Source of the DNA: Paenibacillus aurantius
Lineage (GTDB): Bacteria; Bacillota; Bacilli; Paenibacillales; NBRC-103111
Direction of reading: 5' to 3'
Assembly (NCBI RefSeq): GCF_032268605.1
Contig: NZ_CP130318.1
Span: 2,080,001 to 2,144,000, forward strand
Length of the DNA stretch: 64,000 bases
Shown in pieces: positions 44,621 through 53,592 of the stretch. The notes under the pieces were generated by a model that saw nothing but the letters and a program-made list of their open reading frames with translations, searched no databases and was not told where the DNA came from. Within the stretch, counting starts at the first letter, position 1. Each line of letters starts with the position of its first letter. The translations under genes and the position numbers were made by a program.

Positions 44621-44667
44621 AGAAAACGGATTGGAGTCCATGGCGTCTCCCATCCGTTTTCTTTTTG
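44621..44667. terminator. Bidirectional rho-independent terminator
   Basis: AGAAAACGGAT (44621-44631) pairs perfectly with ATCCGTTTTCT (44652-44662), with an inner GGAG/CTCC pair in the loop. CTTTTTG follows on the plus strand, and the mirrored AAAAAG gives the same T run on the minus strand. It serves the DUF6528-like gene and the convergent MFS gene. Confidence 0.85.
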
Positions 44668-44782
44668 AGCGATGCTGCTTCCGTTGAATAACGAGCTTGG
44701 GCACATTATTACGGGGATATTCCCATACCGACCTTCGCAAGCCAACGCAGCAGCTTCTTTCTTGTTGATTCTATCCCTTACC

Positions 44783-45982
44783 TTATTCCACCGGATTTTT
44801 CCGTTCTGCGAGATAGCAGCCGATCCCAAGAGCCAAGGCGAGTCCCACAAGAACGGCACCGACCCACGGCAGAGCAGTCAAGGACAGATGGGTGATCACC
44901 GCCCCGCCGATGAAGGCGCCCGTAGCATTGCCCAGGTTACCGGCGGAATGACTAGTGGTCGAGGCCAAAGCCGGTGCCGACCGGGCCAGGCTCATGATGC
45001 GGACCTGCATCCCCGGGAAGACGGCGAAGGAAGCGGCTCCCCATAGAAAAATGGTCACGACGGCGGCAGCGGGATGATGAACGGTAATGGTAAAAGCGGT
45101 CAGGATCACGCAGATCGTCAAATAAAGACCAAGCAGGGAAGGCATCAGCTTCCAATCCGCCAGCTTCCCGCCGAGGAGATTGCCGGCCGTTACCCCGCAG
45201 CCGAAGAGGATGAGGATCCAGGTTACACTGGACTCGGCAAAGCCCGTCACCTGCACGAGCAGCGGGGTGATGTAGGTAAAGACGGCAAACAGGCCGGCAT
45301 TCCCCAGAACGGCGATCACCAGAAACAGCAGGAGCTTACGGTTGACCATATCCTTAATCTGGCGGAGGACGCTGACCGGCTGCTCCTTCTGGAGGGACGG
45401 GATGAAGAGAAGGATGCCGACCAAGGTCACGGCCCCCATGAGGGCAATCGAACCGAACGAGGCCCGCCATCCCATATGTTGGCCGATATAAGTACCCATC
45501 GGAACGCCGATGATATTGGCAATGGTAAGCCCCGCCATCATCAGGGAGACGGCTCCGGCCCGTTTGTCCGGATGGACGAGGCGGGAGGCAATCACCGCGC
45601 CGACCCCGAAGAACGTCCCGTGGGTTAAGGCCGTGATCATCCGGGCGGCCATCAGGACGGCATAGCTTGGGGCAAAGACGGAGAGAACGTTGCCCCCAAT
45701 AAACAAAACCATCAGGAGACAAAGCAATTTCTTCTGGGGGATTTTGTGGGTAAGCACCGTCAGGAGAGGAGCCCCTACGGCTACTGCCAGCGCGTACATC
45801 GTAATGAGCTGCCCCGCTGCAGAAATGCTGACGTTCAGATCCTCGGCCACGTTAGGCAGAAGCCCCATGATGACGAATTCCGTCATCCCGATCGCGAACG
45901 CTCCAACGGTAAGGGAAAGCAAAGAGAGGGGAAAGGCTGCCCGGGCAGCGTCTCCTTGAAGCTTAGGATGTGTTAATTCCAT
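44783..45982 (-). CDS. MFS transporter, DHA1 family (AraJ/YdhP-like)
   Basis: 399 residues with about twelve membrane helices. TVGAFAIGMTEFVIMGLLP in helix 1 and RMITALTHGTFFGVGAV in helix 4 are hallmarks of the AraJ/YdhP/PbuE-like drug or sugar efflux carriers. The RBS is AAAGGTG. A 16-bp palindrome lies between 45997 and 46012 just before the start. It is followed on the chromosome by another minus-strand gene with its own promoter and terminator, so it is probably monocistronic. Confidence 0.9.
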   Translation of the reverse strand: MELTHPKLQGDAARAAFPLSLLSLTVGAFAIGMTEFVIMGLLPNVAEDLNVSISAAGQLITMYALAVAVGAPLLTVLTHKIPQKKLLCLLMVLFIGGNVLSVFAPSYAVLMAARMITALTHGTFFGVGAVIASRLVHPDKRAGAVSLMMAGLTIANIIGVPMGTYIGQHMGWRASFGSIALMGAVTLVGILLFIPSLQKEQPVSVLRQIKDMVNRKLLLFLVIAVLGNAGLFAVFTYITPLLVQVTGFAESSVTWILILFGCGVTAGNLLGGKLADWKLMPSLLGLYLTICVILTAFTITVHHPAAAVVTIFLWGAASFAVFPGMQVRIMSLARSAPALASTTSHSAGNLGNATGAFIGGAVITHLSLTALPWVGAVLVGLALALGIGCYLAERKNPVE

Positions 45983-45996
45983 GATGTTCCATTCAC

Positions 45997-46012
45997 CTTT
46001 CTATCTAGAAAG
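45997..46012. promoter_or_regulatory. 16-bp palindrome upstream of MFS gene
   Basis: CTTTCTA-TC-TAGAAAG, perfect 7-bp arms, 14 nt before the start of the MFS gene and overlapping its RBS region. A repressor operator or RNA hairpin is possible. The rest of the 45983-46218 gap shows no gene. Confidence 0.4.
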
Positions 46013-46218
46013 CAGAAAGCCTGCCGGCTGATTCGTTCCACTTACAAAAAGAAAGCAGATTCCCTTATTATTTCGCTTAACGGGCCAATAGGCAACAGGC
46101 GTCGGCAAAAGTTCTAGAAACCTTAACACGAAAGGGGAAAATTGGATAAAGTCAAAGGGATGTTGAAGATCGCCATCTCCCTTCTGTCCGCTGTCGGCTC
46201 CCCTTGATGGATAACAGG

Positions 46219-46257
46219 AAAACAGCCCTCTGAAGCTAAGCTTCGGAGGGCTGTTTT
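46219..46257 (-). terminator. Rho-independent terminator of aldo/keto reductase gene
   Basis: AAAACAGCCCTC (46219-46230) pairs with GAGGGCTGTTTT (46246-46257) and GAAGC with GCTTC inside, around a TAA loop. Very stable, with TTTT at the end in either direction. Confidence 0.8.
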
Positions 46258-46277
46258 CGGAGGTTCGGTACGCAGGA

Positions 46278-47264
<987 letters not shown>

Positions 47265-47313
47265 ACTCTCACTCCTTCTTCCCGAATTGGTAAACCTGGC
47301 TGGCTGATCCCCC

Positions 47314-47327
47314 TTATCTCTAGATAA
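47314..47327. promoter_or_regulatory. Palindrome at aldo/keto reductase promoter
   Basis: TTATCT-CT-AGATAA, perfect 6-bp arms, lying immediately downstream of the -10 of the minus-strand promoter. It resembles the TCTAGA-containing palindrome ahead of the MFS gene. Confidence 0.4.
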
Positions 47328-47357
47328 ACTATACCATTCGGGCAAAGGAGGAATCAA
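47328..47357 (-). promoter_or_regulatory. Promoter of aldo/keto reductase gene
   Basis: Read on the minus strand: TTGATT (47357-47352), 18-nt spacer, TATAGT (47333-47328). Confidence 0.5.
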
Positions 47358-47513
47358 AAGAGTAGAGGGCGAATCGAACGGAATGGGACCTTCGCGTCAT
47401 TGAAAAGAGATCTCCTATTGTTTACGATGAAAAAATGGTAGAGGTCGGAACCCGGAATGCGGTGCCGAGCTTCCAAGAGAGAGTTGTAGTTTGACAACAA
47501 GGAGGGAACTGGC

Positions 47514-48230
47514 ATGCTGTTAGAAGTGATTGCGATGACACCGGATGAAGCCCGGACCGCTAGGCGGGCCGGTGCCGACCGGATCGAGCTGGTCAGTGCC
47601 TTGTCCGAAGGCGGATTGACCCCAAGTCTGGGCTGCGTGCTGGAAACGCTGGAGGCGGCGGACGGCATTCCCGTGAATGTGATGATCCGACCCCACAGCC
47701 GAACTTTTGTCTATGACGAGCAGGACCTCCGGGTCATGGAACGGGATATTCGTGTTCTTGCCGAGACCGGCATTCATGCTTTTGTCCTGGGGGCCTTAAC
47801 CGCGGATCACCGCATTGACACGAAGGCGCTCCGAAGATTATTGGATGCGGCCGGCGGCAAACCGGTTACGTTTCACCGGGCCTTCGATGAGGTGCTTCAT
47901 CAGGAGGAAGCCCTCGAAACCTTAAAGGGGTTCTCATCCGTCACAACGGTTCTCACGTCCGGCGGCCTCCCGAGTGCACTCGATGCCATCCCGAAGCTGC
48001 GGAAGCTTGAAGCGCTCGGCCGTGAGCGGAATATCGCTATCCTTGCGGGTTCCGGCCTGAAGATGGAATCGCTGGAAGCCTTTATTCGTTCAAGCGGGGT
48101 GCGCCAGGTCCATTTCGGAACGGGCGTGAGGCAGGGCGGTGCGCTGGACGGGAACATAGATCCGATGAGGATCGCGGCGATTAAACAGATTTTTGCAGAT
48201 ATGGAGTTAAGGGGAGGACTTGCTACATGA
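47514..48230 (+). CDS. cutC: CutC-family protein
   Basis: 238 residues of the CutC TIM-barrel family: MLLEVIAMTPDEARTARRAG at the N-terminus, RADRIELVSAL-like strand, NVMIRPHSRTFVY and VTFHRAFDEV. The family was linked to copper tolerance in E. coli, but its biochemical activity is not established. It overlaps the asparaginase start by 4 nt, so the two are coupled, which hints at a metabolic role here. RBS AAGGAGGGAA. Confidence 0.9.
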   Translation: MLLEVIAMTPDEARTARRAGADRIELVSALSEGGLTPSLGCVLETLEAADGIPVNVMIRPHSRTFVYDEQDLRVMERDIRVLAETGIHAFVLGALTADHRIDTKALRRLLDAAGGKPVTFHRAFDEVLHQEEALETLKGFSSVTTVLTSGGLPSALDAIPKLRKLEALGRERNIAILAGSGLKMESLEAFIRSSGVRQVHFGTGVRQGGALDGNIDPMRIAAIKQIFADMELRGGLAT

Positions 48231-49258
48231 CGGAGAAGAAGATTACCTCAGGACCCGCCGTATTGGTCGAGGAATACCGGGGCCATACGGTGGAAAATGT
48301 CCACATGGGCCATATTTGCGGTGTCGGCGCAAACGGGAAAATCCAATACGCGGTTGGAGACACGGACTATTTAACCTACTTGCGCTCATCCGGCAAGCCG
48401 GTTCAGGCGCTTCCGGCGATCAAGGCGGGAGTGGAGGAAGCGTTCGGGTTAGCGGAGAATGAAGTCGCCGTTATGGCCGGTTCCCACCGGGCCGAGCCGA
48501 TGCACGTCCAGGCCCTTACCTCCTTGATGGCCAAAACCGGCATAGCCGAGGAGCAGCTTATCTGTTTACCGACCTATCCGCTTGCCGTTTCGGCGCGCGA
48601 CGCTCTTATCGCAAAGGGGGAACCGCCGAGGCGCATCTACCACAATTGCTCCGGCAAGCATCTCGGCATGATTTCCTACTGCAAGCACCGCGGACATGCC
48701 ATGGAATCCTATGCCGATCCGGACGGGCCGCTTCAGCGGGAAATCGTAGATACGCTCGCCATGCTTGCCGAGATGCCCGCGGATGAGGTCGTGCTCGGCA
48801 CGGACGGCTGCGGATGCCCGGTCTTCGCTATCCCGTTGTTCCGGCTGGCCACGGTGTATTTGAAGCTTGCCGTACCTGCCTTGGTGGAGGATCAAGCGAC
48901 CCGGTCTGCCATAGAGAAGCTGACCGCCATCATGAACCGGCAGTATAGCTTGGTGTCCGGAACGAACCTGATCTGTTCCACCCTGCTTATGGATGACAAT
49001 ATTGTCGCCAAGGGCGGCGCCAAAGGGGTCTATTGCTTCGGACTGCGCCGGGAGCGGCTGGGCTTTGCCTTGAAGGTGCTTGACGGCTCCGAGGAAGAAT
49101 GGCCGCTTATTGTCGCTTCGATTCTGGAACAAATCGGGTATGACCGGCAAGAAACGATTGATCGCCTGCGCCGGCTTGCTCCTGCCGTAATCCGCAACGA
49201 CAACAATGTGGCGGTTGGGGAGAACCGGCCGGTGTTTCAACTGTTGACACCGGAATGA
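48227..49258 (+). CDS. Type II asparaginase (PF06089-type)
   Basis: 343 residues. MGHICGVGANGKIQYAVGD, YLRSSGKPVQALPA and MAGSHRAEPMHV are the conserved blocks of the asparaginase II family (Rhizobium etli-type), a serine/lysine-containing fold unrelated to E. coli AnsB. It hydrolyses L-asparagine or a related amide in the cytoplasm. It is coupled to cutC and followed by a terminator, so it is transcriptionally separate from the operon starting at 49464. Confidence 0.88.
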   Translation: MTEKKITSGPAVLVEEYRGHTVENVHMGHICGVGANGKIQYAVGDTDYLTYLRSSGKPVQALPAIKAGVEEAFGLAENEVAVMAGSHRAEPMHVQALTSLMAKTGIAEEQLICLPTYPLAVSARDALIAKGEPPRRIYHNCSGKHLGMISYCKHRGHAMESYADPDGPLQREIVDTLAMLAEMPADEVVLGTDGCGCPVFAIPLFRLATVYLKLAVPALVEDQATRSAIEKLTAIMNRQYSLVSGTNLICSTLLMDDNIVAKGGAKGVYCFGLRRERLGFALKVLDGSEEEWPLIVASILEQIGYDRQETIDRLRRLAPAVIRNDNNVAVGENRPVFQLLTPE

Positions 49259-49293
49259 GAGGGTATATTGTTCATTAGCCGAACATCCACATG

Positions 49294-49326
49294 AGCCTCT
49301 AGTCCCGAAAGGGATAGAGGCTTTTT
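49294..49326 (+). terminator. Rho-independent terminator
   Basis: AGCCTCTA (49294-49301) pairs with TAGAGGCT (49315-49322), with TCCC/GGGA inside and a GAAA loop, then TTTTT. Confidence 0.88.
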
Positions 49327-49338
49327 GTTGTGGGGAAA

Positions 49339-49350
49339 TTTTCGCGAAAA
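49339..49350. promoter_or_regulatory. 12-bp perfect palindrome upstream of 10-gene operon
   Basis: TTTTCGCGAAAA, 25 nt upstream of the extended -10 at 49375. A central CGCG flanked by T and A runs suggests a regulator site. Confidence 0.4.
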
Positions 49351-49374
49351 CATCTTTAACCAGAATTAGGATTG

Positions 49375-49383
49375 TGGTATATT
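49375..49383 (+). promoter_or_regulatory. Extended -10 promoter of 10-gene operon
   Basis: TGGTATATT, a TGN extension joined to TATATT (5 of 6). The -35 TTTAAC (49355-49360) at 17 nt is poor, as is usual for extended -10 promoters. The RBS of the first gene follows after about 70 nt. Confidence 0.5.
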
Positions 49384-49463
49384 GAAAATGAAACGAAGGT
49401 ATCACTCAATAAAACCGGCTGTAACATGGTACTCCTATAGTCCAAAGGAGGTAGAGGGGAAAG

Positions 49464-50339
49464 ATGGCTGGCGTACCGGAAACGATTGGCGATATCCGGG
49501 CCGATCTAGGGGAGGGACCGACTTGGGAAGCCTCCAAAAGGGTTTTGCATTGGGTGGATATTCCATCCCGGAAGCTTTATACCCTCGACCCGGGCACCGG
49601 TATCCATAAGCAGATTCTGCTTAACGGAATGATCGGGGCGGCGGTGCCCAGGCGCTCCGGCGGCTTTGTGCTCGCGATGCAGGACGGGTTTTATACTTAT
49701 GAGGATACGGCGGGAGCGGTAAAGCTGCTTGATCCCGAAGAGCACCTCCCCGGCAACCGCTTCAATGATGGAAAGTGTGACGCTGCCGGACGGTTCTGGG
49801 CGGGAACCTTGAGCATGAGCGGGGAGAAGGGGGCCGGCAGCTTATATTGCCTGGACACCGACCTCCGGGTCAGGAAGGCCGTCGATCAAGTCAGCATAGC
49901 GAACGGCTTGGGCTGGAGCCCCGATAACAAGGTGATGTATTTTATCGATTCGGCTGCCCGTCAAGTCACGGCTTATGATTACGATTTGGCCAGAGGGAGC
50001 TTGAGCAACCGGCGGACGGTCGTTGCCCTGCCGGAAGGGAACGACCTGCCCGACGGGATGACCGTCGATGCGGAAGGCATGATTTGGATCGCCCATTGGG
50101 GAGGCGGTCAAGTCACCCGTTGGAATCCGCGCGAAGGAACCCTCCTGGAGAGGATCACCCTGCCGGTTTCCCTCGTTACTTCCTGCACATTCGGCGGGGA
50201 TCGCCTGGATGAGCTGTACATCACATCGGCGAAAGCGGACCTGAGTGACAAGGAAAGGGAGGAGCAGCCCCTGGCGGGCGGCTTGTTCCGGCTGAAGACA
50301 CGAACAACCGGACTTCCCGCTTATCCGTTCGGCGGATAG
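49464..50339 (+). CDS. SMP-30/gluconolactonase-family lactonase
   Basis: 291 residues of a six-bladed propeller. GEGPTWE supplies the metal-binding Glu17, NRFNDGKCDAAGRFWAGTL the Asn/Asp ligands and DGMTVDAEGMIWIAHW the last Asp, so a calcium- or zinc-dependent sugar lactonase is likely. Cytoplasmic. It is the first gene of a long operon; its likely job is to open a sugar lactone made by one of the operon dehydrogenases (56417 or 58047). AAAGGAGG RBS. Confidence 0.9.
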   Translation: MAGVPETIGDIRADLGEGPTWEASKRVLHWVDIPSRKLYTLDPGTGIHKQILLNGMIGAAVPRRSGGFVLAMQDGFYTYEDTAGAVKLLDPEEHLPGNRFNDGKCDAAGRFWAGTLSMSGEKGAGSLYCLDTDLRVRKAVDQVSIANGLGWSPDNKVMYFIDSAARQVTAYDYDLARGSLSNRRTVVALPEGNDLPDGMTVDAEGMIWIAHWGGGQVTRWNPREGTLLERITLPVSLVTSCTFGGDRLDELYITSAKADLSDKEREEQPLAGGLFRLKTRTTGLPAYPFGG

Positions 50340-50374
50340 GCTGGAGCCTAAGACGGGAAACAGGAGGCAGGCGA

Positions 50375-51538
50375 ATGGCGGAGAACAGCATCAAAGCCAT
50401 TGTTAACGGAACCATTGTAGGCCGTGACCGGTTGATTCCGGACGGGGTGGTTCTCATCAAGGACGGGTACATAACCGGCTGCGGGGAACGGGGAGCGGTT
50501 CCCCTTCCCGAGGAAGCGGACATCTGGGACGCGGAGGGCGACTATATAGCTCCCGGATTCGTTGACATTCACTGCCATGGAGGCGGCGGCGTCTGGTCGT
50601 GGGAGCAACCTTATGAGTTCGCCCTCGCTCATCTGAACCGCGGAACGACCGCGATCCTGCCGACCTTCACCTACAATGAAAGCAGGGAACAGGTCCGGGA
50701 GGGTCTGCAGACGATCCTCGAAGCGATGAATTCCGGCAAGCCGTTCTCTTCAGCCTTGGCGGGGATTCATATGGAAGGCCCGTACATTAACAAGAAATAC
50801 GGGGCGGTCACCTCACCGATCCGGCCTGTGGACCCGGAGGAATACCGGGAAATCCTGCGGACGGCCGGCGATCGGATCAAGGTATGGACGCTCGCTCCCG
50901 AGTTGGACGGCCAGGAACAGTTCGTGAAGGAAGCGTCTCCGTATGACATTTCGTTCTCGGTGGGGCATTCGGAGGCGACGCCGGAGCAAATCTTCCGGTT
51001 CGTCCCGTCGGGTCTTCGGATAGGCTGCCACTGCACGAACGCCTCGGGAACGACCCCCTCGCCGACCCGGTATGCCGGCACCCGGGAGGTCGGCGTCGAC
51101 GAAGCGGTTCTCGTTCATGATGATATTTACGCGGAGGTCATTCCGGACGCGGAGGGGATTCATGTCCGGCCCTTGATGCTGAAGCTGATTCATAAGACGA
51201 AGGGAACGGACCGCGTCATCATCATTACCGACGCCATGCCGGAGGCGGGCGTGGAGAATGGAGACCCTTCCGACGTGAACTGGAATCATCTGGGGCAGCT
51301 GGCCGGAAGCCGGCTGACGATGGACCAGGCCGTCCGCAACATGAGGAACCACGCTTCCGTCGGCATGGTGGAGGCCTTCCGCATGGCGTCCCTTAACCCG
51401 GCCCGGGTGATCCGGCAGGAGGACCGCATGGGAAGCATTGAGGCAGGCAAGCTCGCCAACCTGCTGATTGTGGATGAGGCCATGGCCGTCAAGCAGGTTT
51501 TTCTTCACGGGGATTCGGTTAAGCCCGTTAGTCGATAA
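50375..51538 (+). CDS. nagA: N-acetylglucosamine-6-phosphate deacetylase-like amidohydrolase
   Basis: 387 residues of the amidohydrolase superfamily. FVDIHCHGGGG (His66, His68), GIHMEGPY (Glu134), SVGHSEA (His198), GCHCTNASG (His219) and ITDAMPEAG (Asp286) match the metal and catalytic residues of NagA. It removes acetate from a GlcNAc-6-phosphate-like sugar. No nagB, nagE or PTS gene is adjacent, and GCHCTNASG differs from the usual THLFNAM, so a related N-acyl sugar may be the true substrate. The nagA name is by similarity. Confidence 0.82.
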   Translation: MAENSIKAIVNGTIVGRDRLIPDGVVLIKDGYITGCGERGAVPLPEEADIWDAEGDYIAPGFVDIHCHGGGGVWSWEQPYEFALAHLNRGTTAILPTFTYNESREQVREGLQTILEAMNSGKPFSSALAGIHMEGPYINKKYGAVTSPIRPVDPEEYREILRTAGDRIKVWTLAPELDGQEQFVKEASPYDISFSVGHSEATPEQIFRFVPSGLRIGCHCTNASGTTPSPTRYAGTREVGVDEAVLVHDDIYAEVIPDAEGIHVRPLMLKLIHKTKGTDRVIIITDAMPEAGVENGDPSDVNWNHLGQLAGSRLTMDQAVRNMRNHASVGMVEAFRMASLNPARVIRQEDRMGSIEAGKLANLLIVDEAMAVKQVFLHGDSVKPVSR

Positions 51539-51566
51539 GCACAGAAGAGAGGAAGAGACGGATACG

Positions 51567-52025
51567 ATGATATTCGGAAACCTAAAAGACCTGGACACGC
51601 ATCTAAAAGCCGTAAGCCCGAAGCTGAGGGAAGCTTTGGACTATCTCCAAGCCTGCGATCCATCCGCTCTGAAGCAGGGACGCAACGAGATCCGGGGGGA
51701 TGAGCTGTATATCATGCTGCAGGAGGGGGAAACCAAGCCGCTCTCCGAAGGGAAGGCCGAGGTGCATATGGCCTATACGGATATTCATTTCATCCTCGAG
51801 GGCGAGGAACGGATCGGTTATGCCCCCGACAGCGAAGGATTGGAAGTCTTTCAGGATTTACGGGATAACGATGCTCTTCTCTTCGAGAAGGTACCCGGGG
51901 AGACGTCAATCGATCTGTATAAAGGGGATTTTCTCGTTCTGGTCCCCGGAGAGGTTCACCGGACTTGGGGATATACCCGGGCAAGCGCCCCGCTGCGCAA
52001 GCTGGTTGTCAAGCTGAAGCTGTAA
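51567..52025 (+). CDS. YhcH/YjgK/YiaL-family (DUF386) protein
   Basis: 152 residues from the ATG at 51567, with AGAGAGGAAGAG upstream. MAYTDIHFILEGEERIGYAP and the VLVPGEVHRTWGY segment match the small cupin-like YhcH family encoded in sialic-acid, 2,3-diketogulonate and other sugar operons. YhcH is thought to act on sugar anomers or epimers. Its placement after NagA fits amino-sugar or sialic-type catabolism. Confidence 0.85.
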   Translation: MIFGNLKDLDTHLKAVSPKLREALDYLQACDPSALKQGRNEIRGDELYIMLQEGETKPLSEGKAEVHMAYTDIHFILEGEERIGYAPDSEGLEVFQDLRDNDALLFEKVPGETSIDLYKGDFLVLVPGEVHRTWGYTRASAPLRKLVVKLKL

Positions 52026-52047
52026 ACGAACAGGAGGGGAAGGACTC

Positions 52048-53157
52048 ATGGCTTTTCATTCTCTGCCGGACACGGCAGAAACCCCGGCCGTCGCCATCGA
52101 TCTGGACCGGCTGGATGCCAATCTGCGGGCCACAGCCGACCTCGCTGCCCAAGCGGGCGTCCGGCTGAGGCCGCACACGAAGACGCACAAGAGCCAGTGG
52201 GTCGCAGGGGAGCAGCTGCGGTACGGGGCCTCCGGCATCACGGTAGCCAAGCTGGGCGAAGCCGAGGTGATGGCCGACGGCGGGGTCCGCGATATCCTTA
52301 TCGCGTATCCGCTCGTGGGGCGGCTGAAGCTGGAGCGTCTCGCCAGGCTGATGAAGCGGATCCGCGTTTCCGTCAGCGTGGACAGCTTGGAAGCGGCCAA
52401 TGGGCTCTCGGAGCTCGGGGAGCACCTGCACGAGCGGATCCCGCTTTATTTGGACGTTAACAGCGGCTTGAACCGCTGCGGCAAAGAACCCGGCGAAGAA
52501 ACGGCCGATCTGGGTGTCCAGATAGCGAAGCTCCCGGGCATCCGGCTTGCGGCCCTCATGACCCATGCCGGTCATGCCTACGGCCAGTCCCGCCGGGAAG
52601 ATTGCCTGGAGATCGCCTTGGCCGAGGCCGAAGCCCTGCTCGACTCCCAGAAGGCTCTCCGCCGAAGAGGGGTGGAGGTGCCGGACATCAGCGTCGGCTC
52701 CACGCCGACCTCGAAATTCATCAAGGAGCTCGCAGGCTCCGGCGTGACCGAGATGCGGCCGGGGGCTTATGTTTTCGGAGACGGCTCCCAGCTTTTTCCC
52801 GGCCTGATCGGGGAAGAGGAATGCGCGATGAAGATTTTCGCCACCGTCGTAAGTACGCCGAGACCGGGGATCGCCATTGTCGACGCCGGCTCGAAGACAC
52901 TGTCGAACGATACCAGCCCGCACCGCCGGGGCTACGGGTTCCTTCCGGAGCTCCCGGACGTGTATGTGGAGAGGCTGAGCGAGGAGCATGGCGTGCTCTC
53001 CGTACCGGAAGGCGTTACCCTTAAGATCGGGGATGTCGTTGGCATCATCCCGAATCACTGCTGCGCCGTCGCCAATCTGCACGACCGGCTCCTGGGTGTC
53101 CGCGACGGACGCCTGGAGCGTATGATCCCGGTGGATGCCCGCGGGAAGGTTCAGTAA
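52048..53157 (+). CDS. D-threonine aldolase / D-serine dehydratase-like PLP enzyme
   Basis: 369 residues of PLP fold type III (alanine-racemase-like barrel). RPHTKTHKSQ supplies Lys45 for PLP, and NHCCAVANLHD near the C-terminus holds the His/Cys pair that binds a divalent metal in this family. Members cleave D-threonine-type beta-hydroxy amino acids or dehydrate D-serine and 3-hydroxyaspartate. The next gene encodes RidA, which hydrolyses the enamine produced by such dehydratases, so dehydration is favoured here. Confidence 0.87.
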   Translation: MAFHSLPDTAETPAVAIDLDRLDANLRATADLAAQAGVRLRPHTKTHKSQWVAGEQLRYGASGITVAKLGEAEVMADGGVRDILIAYPLVGRLKLERLARLMKRIRVSVSVDSLEAANGLSELGEHLHERIPLYLDVNSGLNRCGKEPGEETADLGVQIAKLPGIRLAALMTHAGHAYGQSRREDCLEIALAEAEALLDSQKALRRRGVEVPDISVGSTPTSKFIKELAGSGVTEMRPGAYVFGDGSQLFPGLIGEEECAMKIFATVVSTPRPGIAIVDAGSKTLSNDTSPHRRGYGFLPELPDVYVERLSEEHGVLSVPEGVTLKIGDVVGIIPNHCCAVANLHDRLLGVRDGRLERMIPVDARGKVQ

Positions 53158-53196
53158 CGATCCCTACTATATGATCCATAAAGGAGCTTGATATCC

Positions 53197-53592
53197 ATGT
53201 CTCAGCCCATTCATTCCAGCAAGGCCCCTGAATTTCCGCTTCCTTTCTCTCATGCCCTACGGGCCGGAGATTTCGTCTATGTCTCCGGGCAGGTCGGGGT
53301 CGATCCGGTTACCCGCGAAGTGGTCGGGGATACCATTGAGGAACAGACGGTCCAGTGCCTGCGTAACATCGAGACGATTCTGAAGGAAGCCGGACTGGAT
53401 TTGGACCATGTGATCAAGGTCAATGCCTACGTGACGAACATGGAAGATTTTCCCGGCTACAACAAAGCGTATGAAAGCATCATGAAGCGTCCTTTCCCTA
53501 CCCGGACGTCGATCGGCTGCTCGATCGGAAGCTACCTGGTGGAGATCGACGCCATTGCCTACGCGCCGACCCGCCGGGGGGAGCAAGCCTGA
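53197..53592 (+). CDS. RidA/YjgF-family enamine/imine deaminase
   Basis: 131 residues from the ATG at 53197, 10 nt after AAGGAG (an in-frame TTG at 53188 is too close to the RBS). GDFVYVSGQVGVDP, NIETILKEAGLDLDHVIKVNAYVTN and PTRTSIGC, with the arginine that binds the carboxylate, are classic RidA blocks. It hydrolyses reactive 2-aminoacrylate-type enamines to keto acids plus ammonia. It lies between the D-serine dehydratase-like gene and the M81 gene and overlaps the latter by one base. Confidence 0.92.
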   Translation: MSQPIHSSKAPEFPLPFSHALRAGDFVYVSGQVGVDPVTREVVGDTIEEQTVQCLRNIETILKEAGLDLDHVIKVNAYVTNMEDFPGYNKAYESIMKRPFPTRTSIGCSIGSYLVEIDAIAYAPTRRGEQA

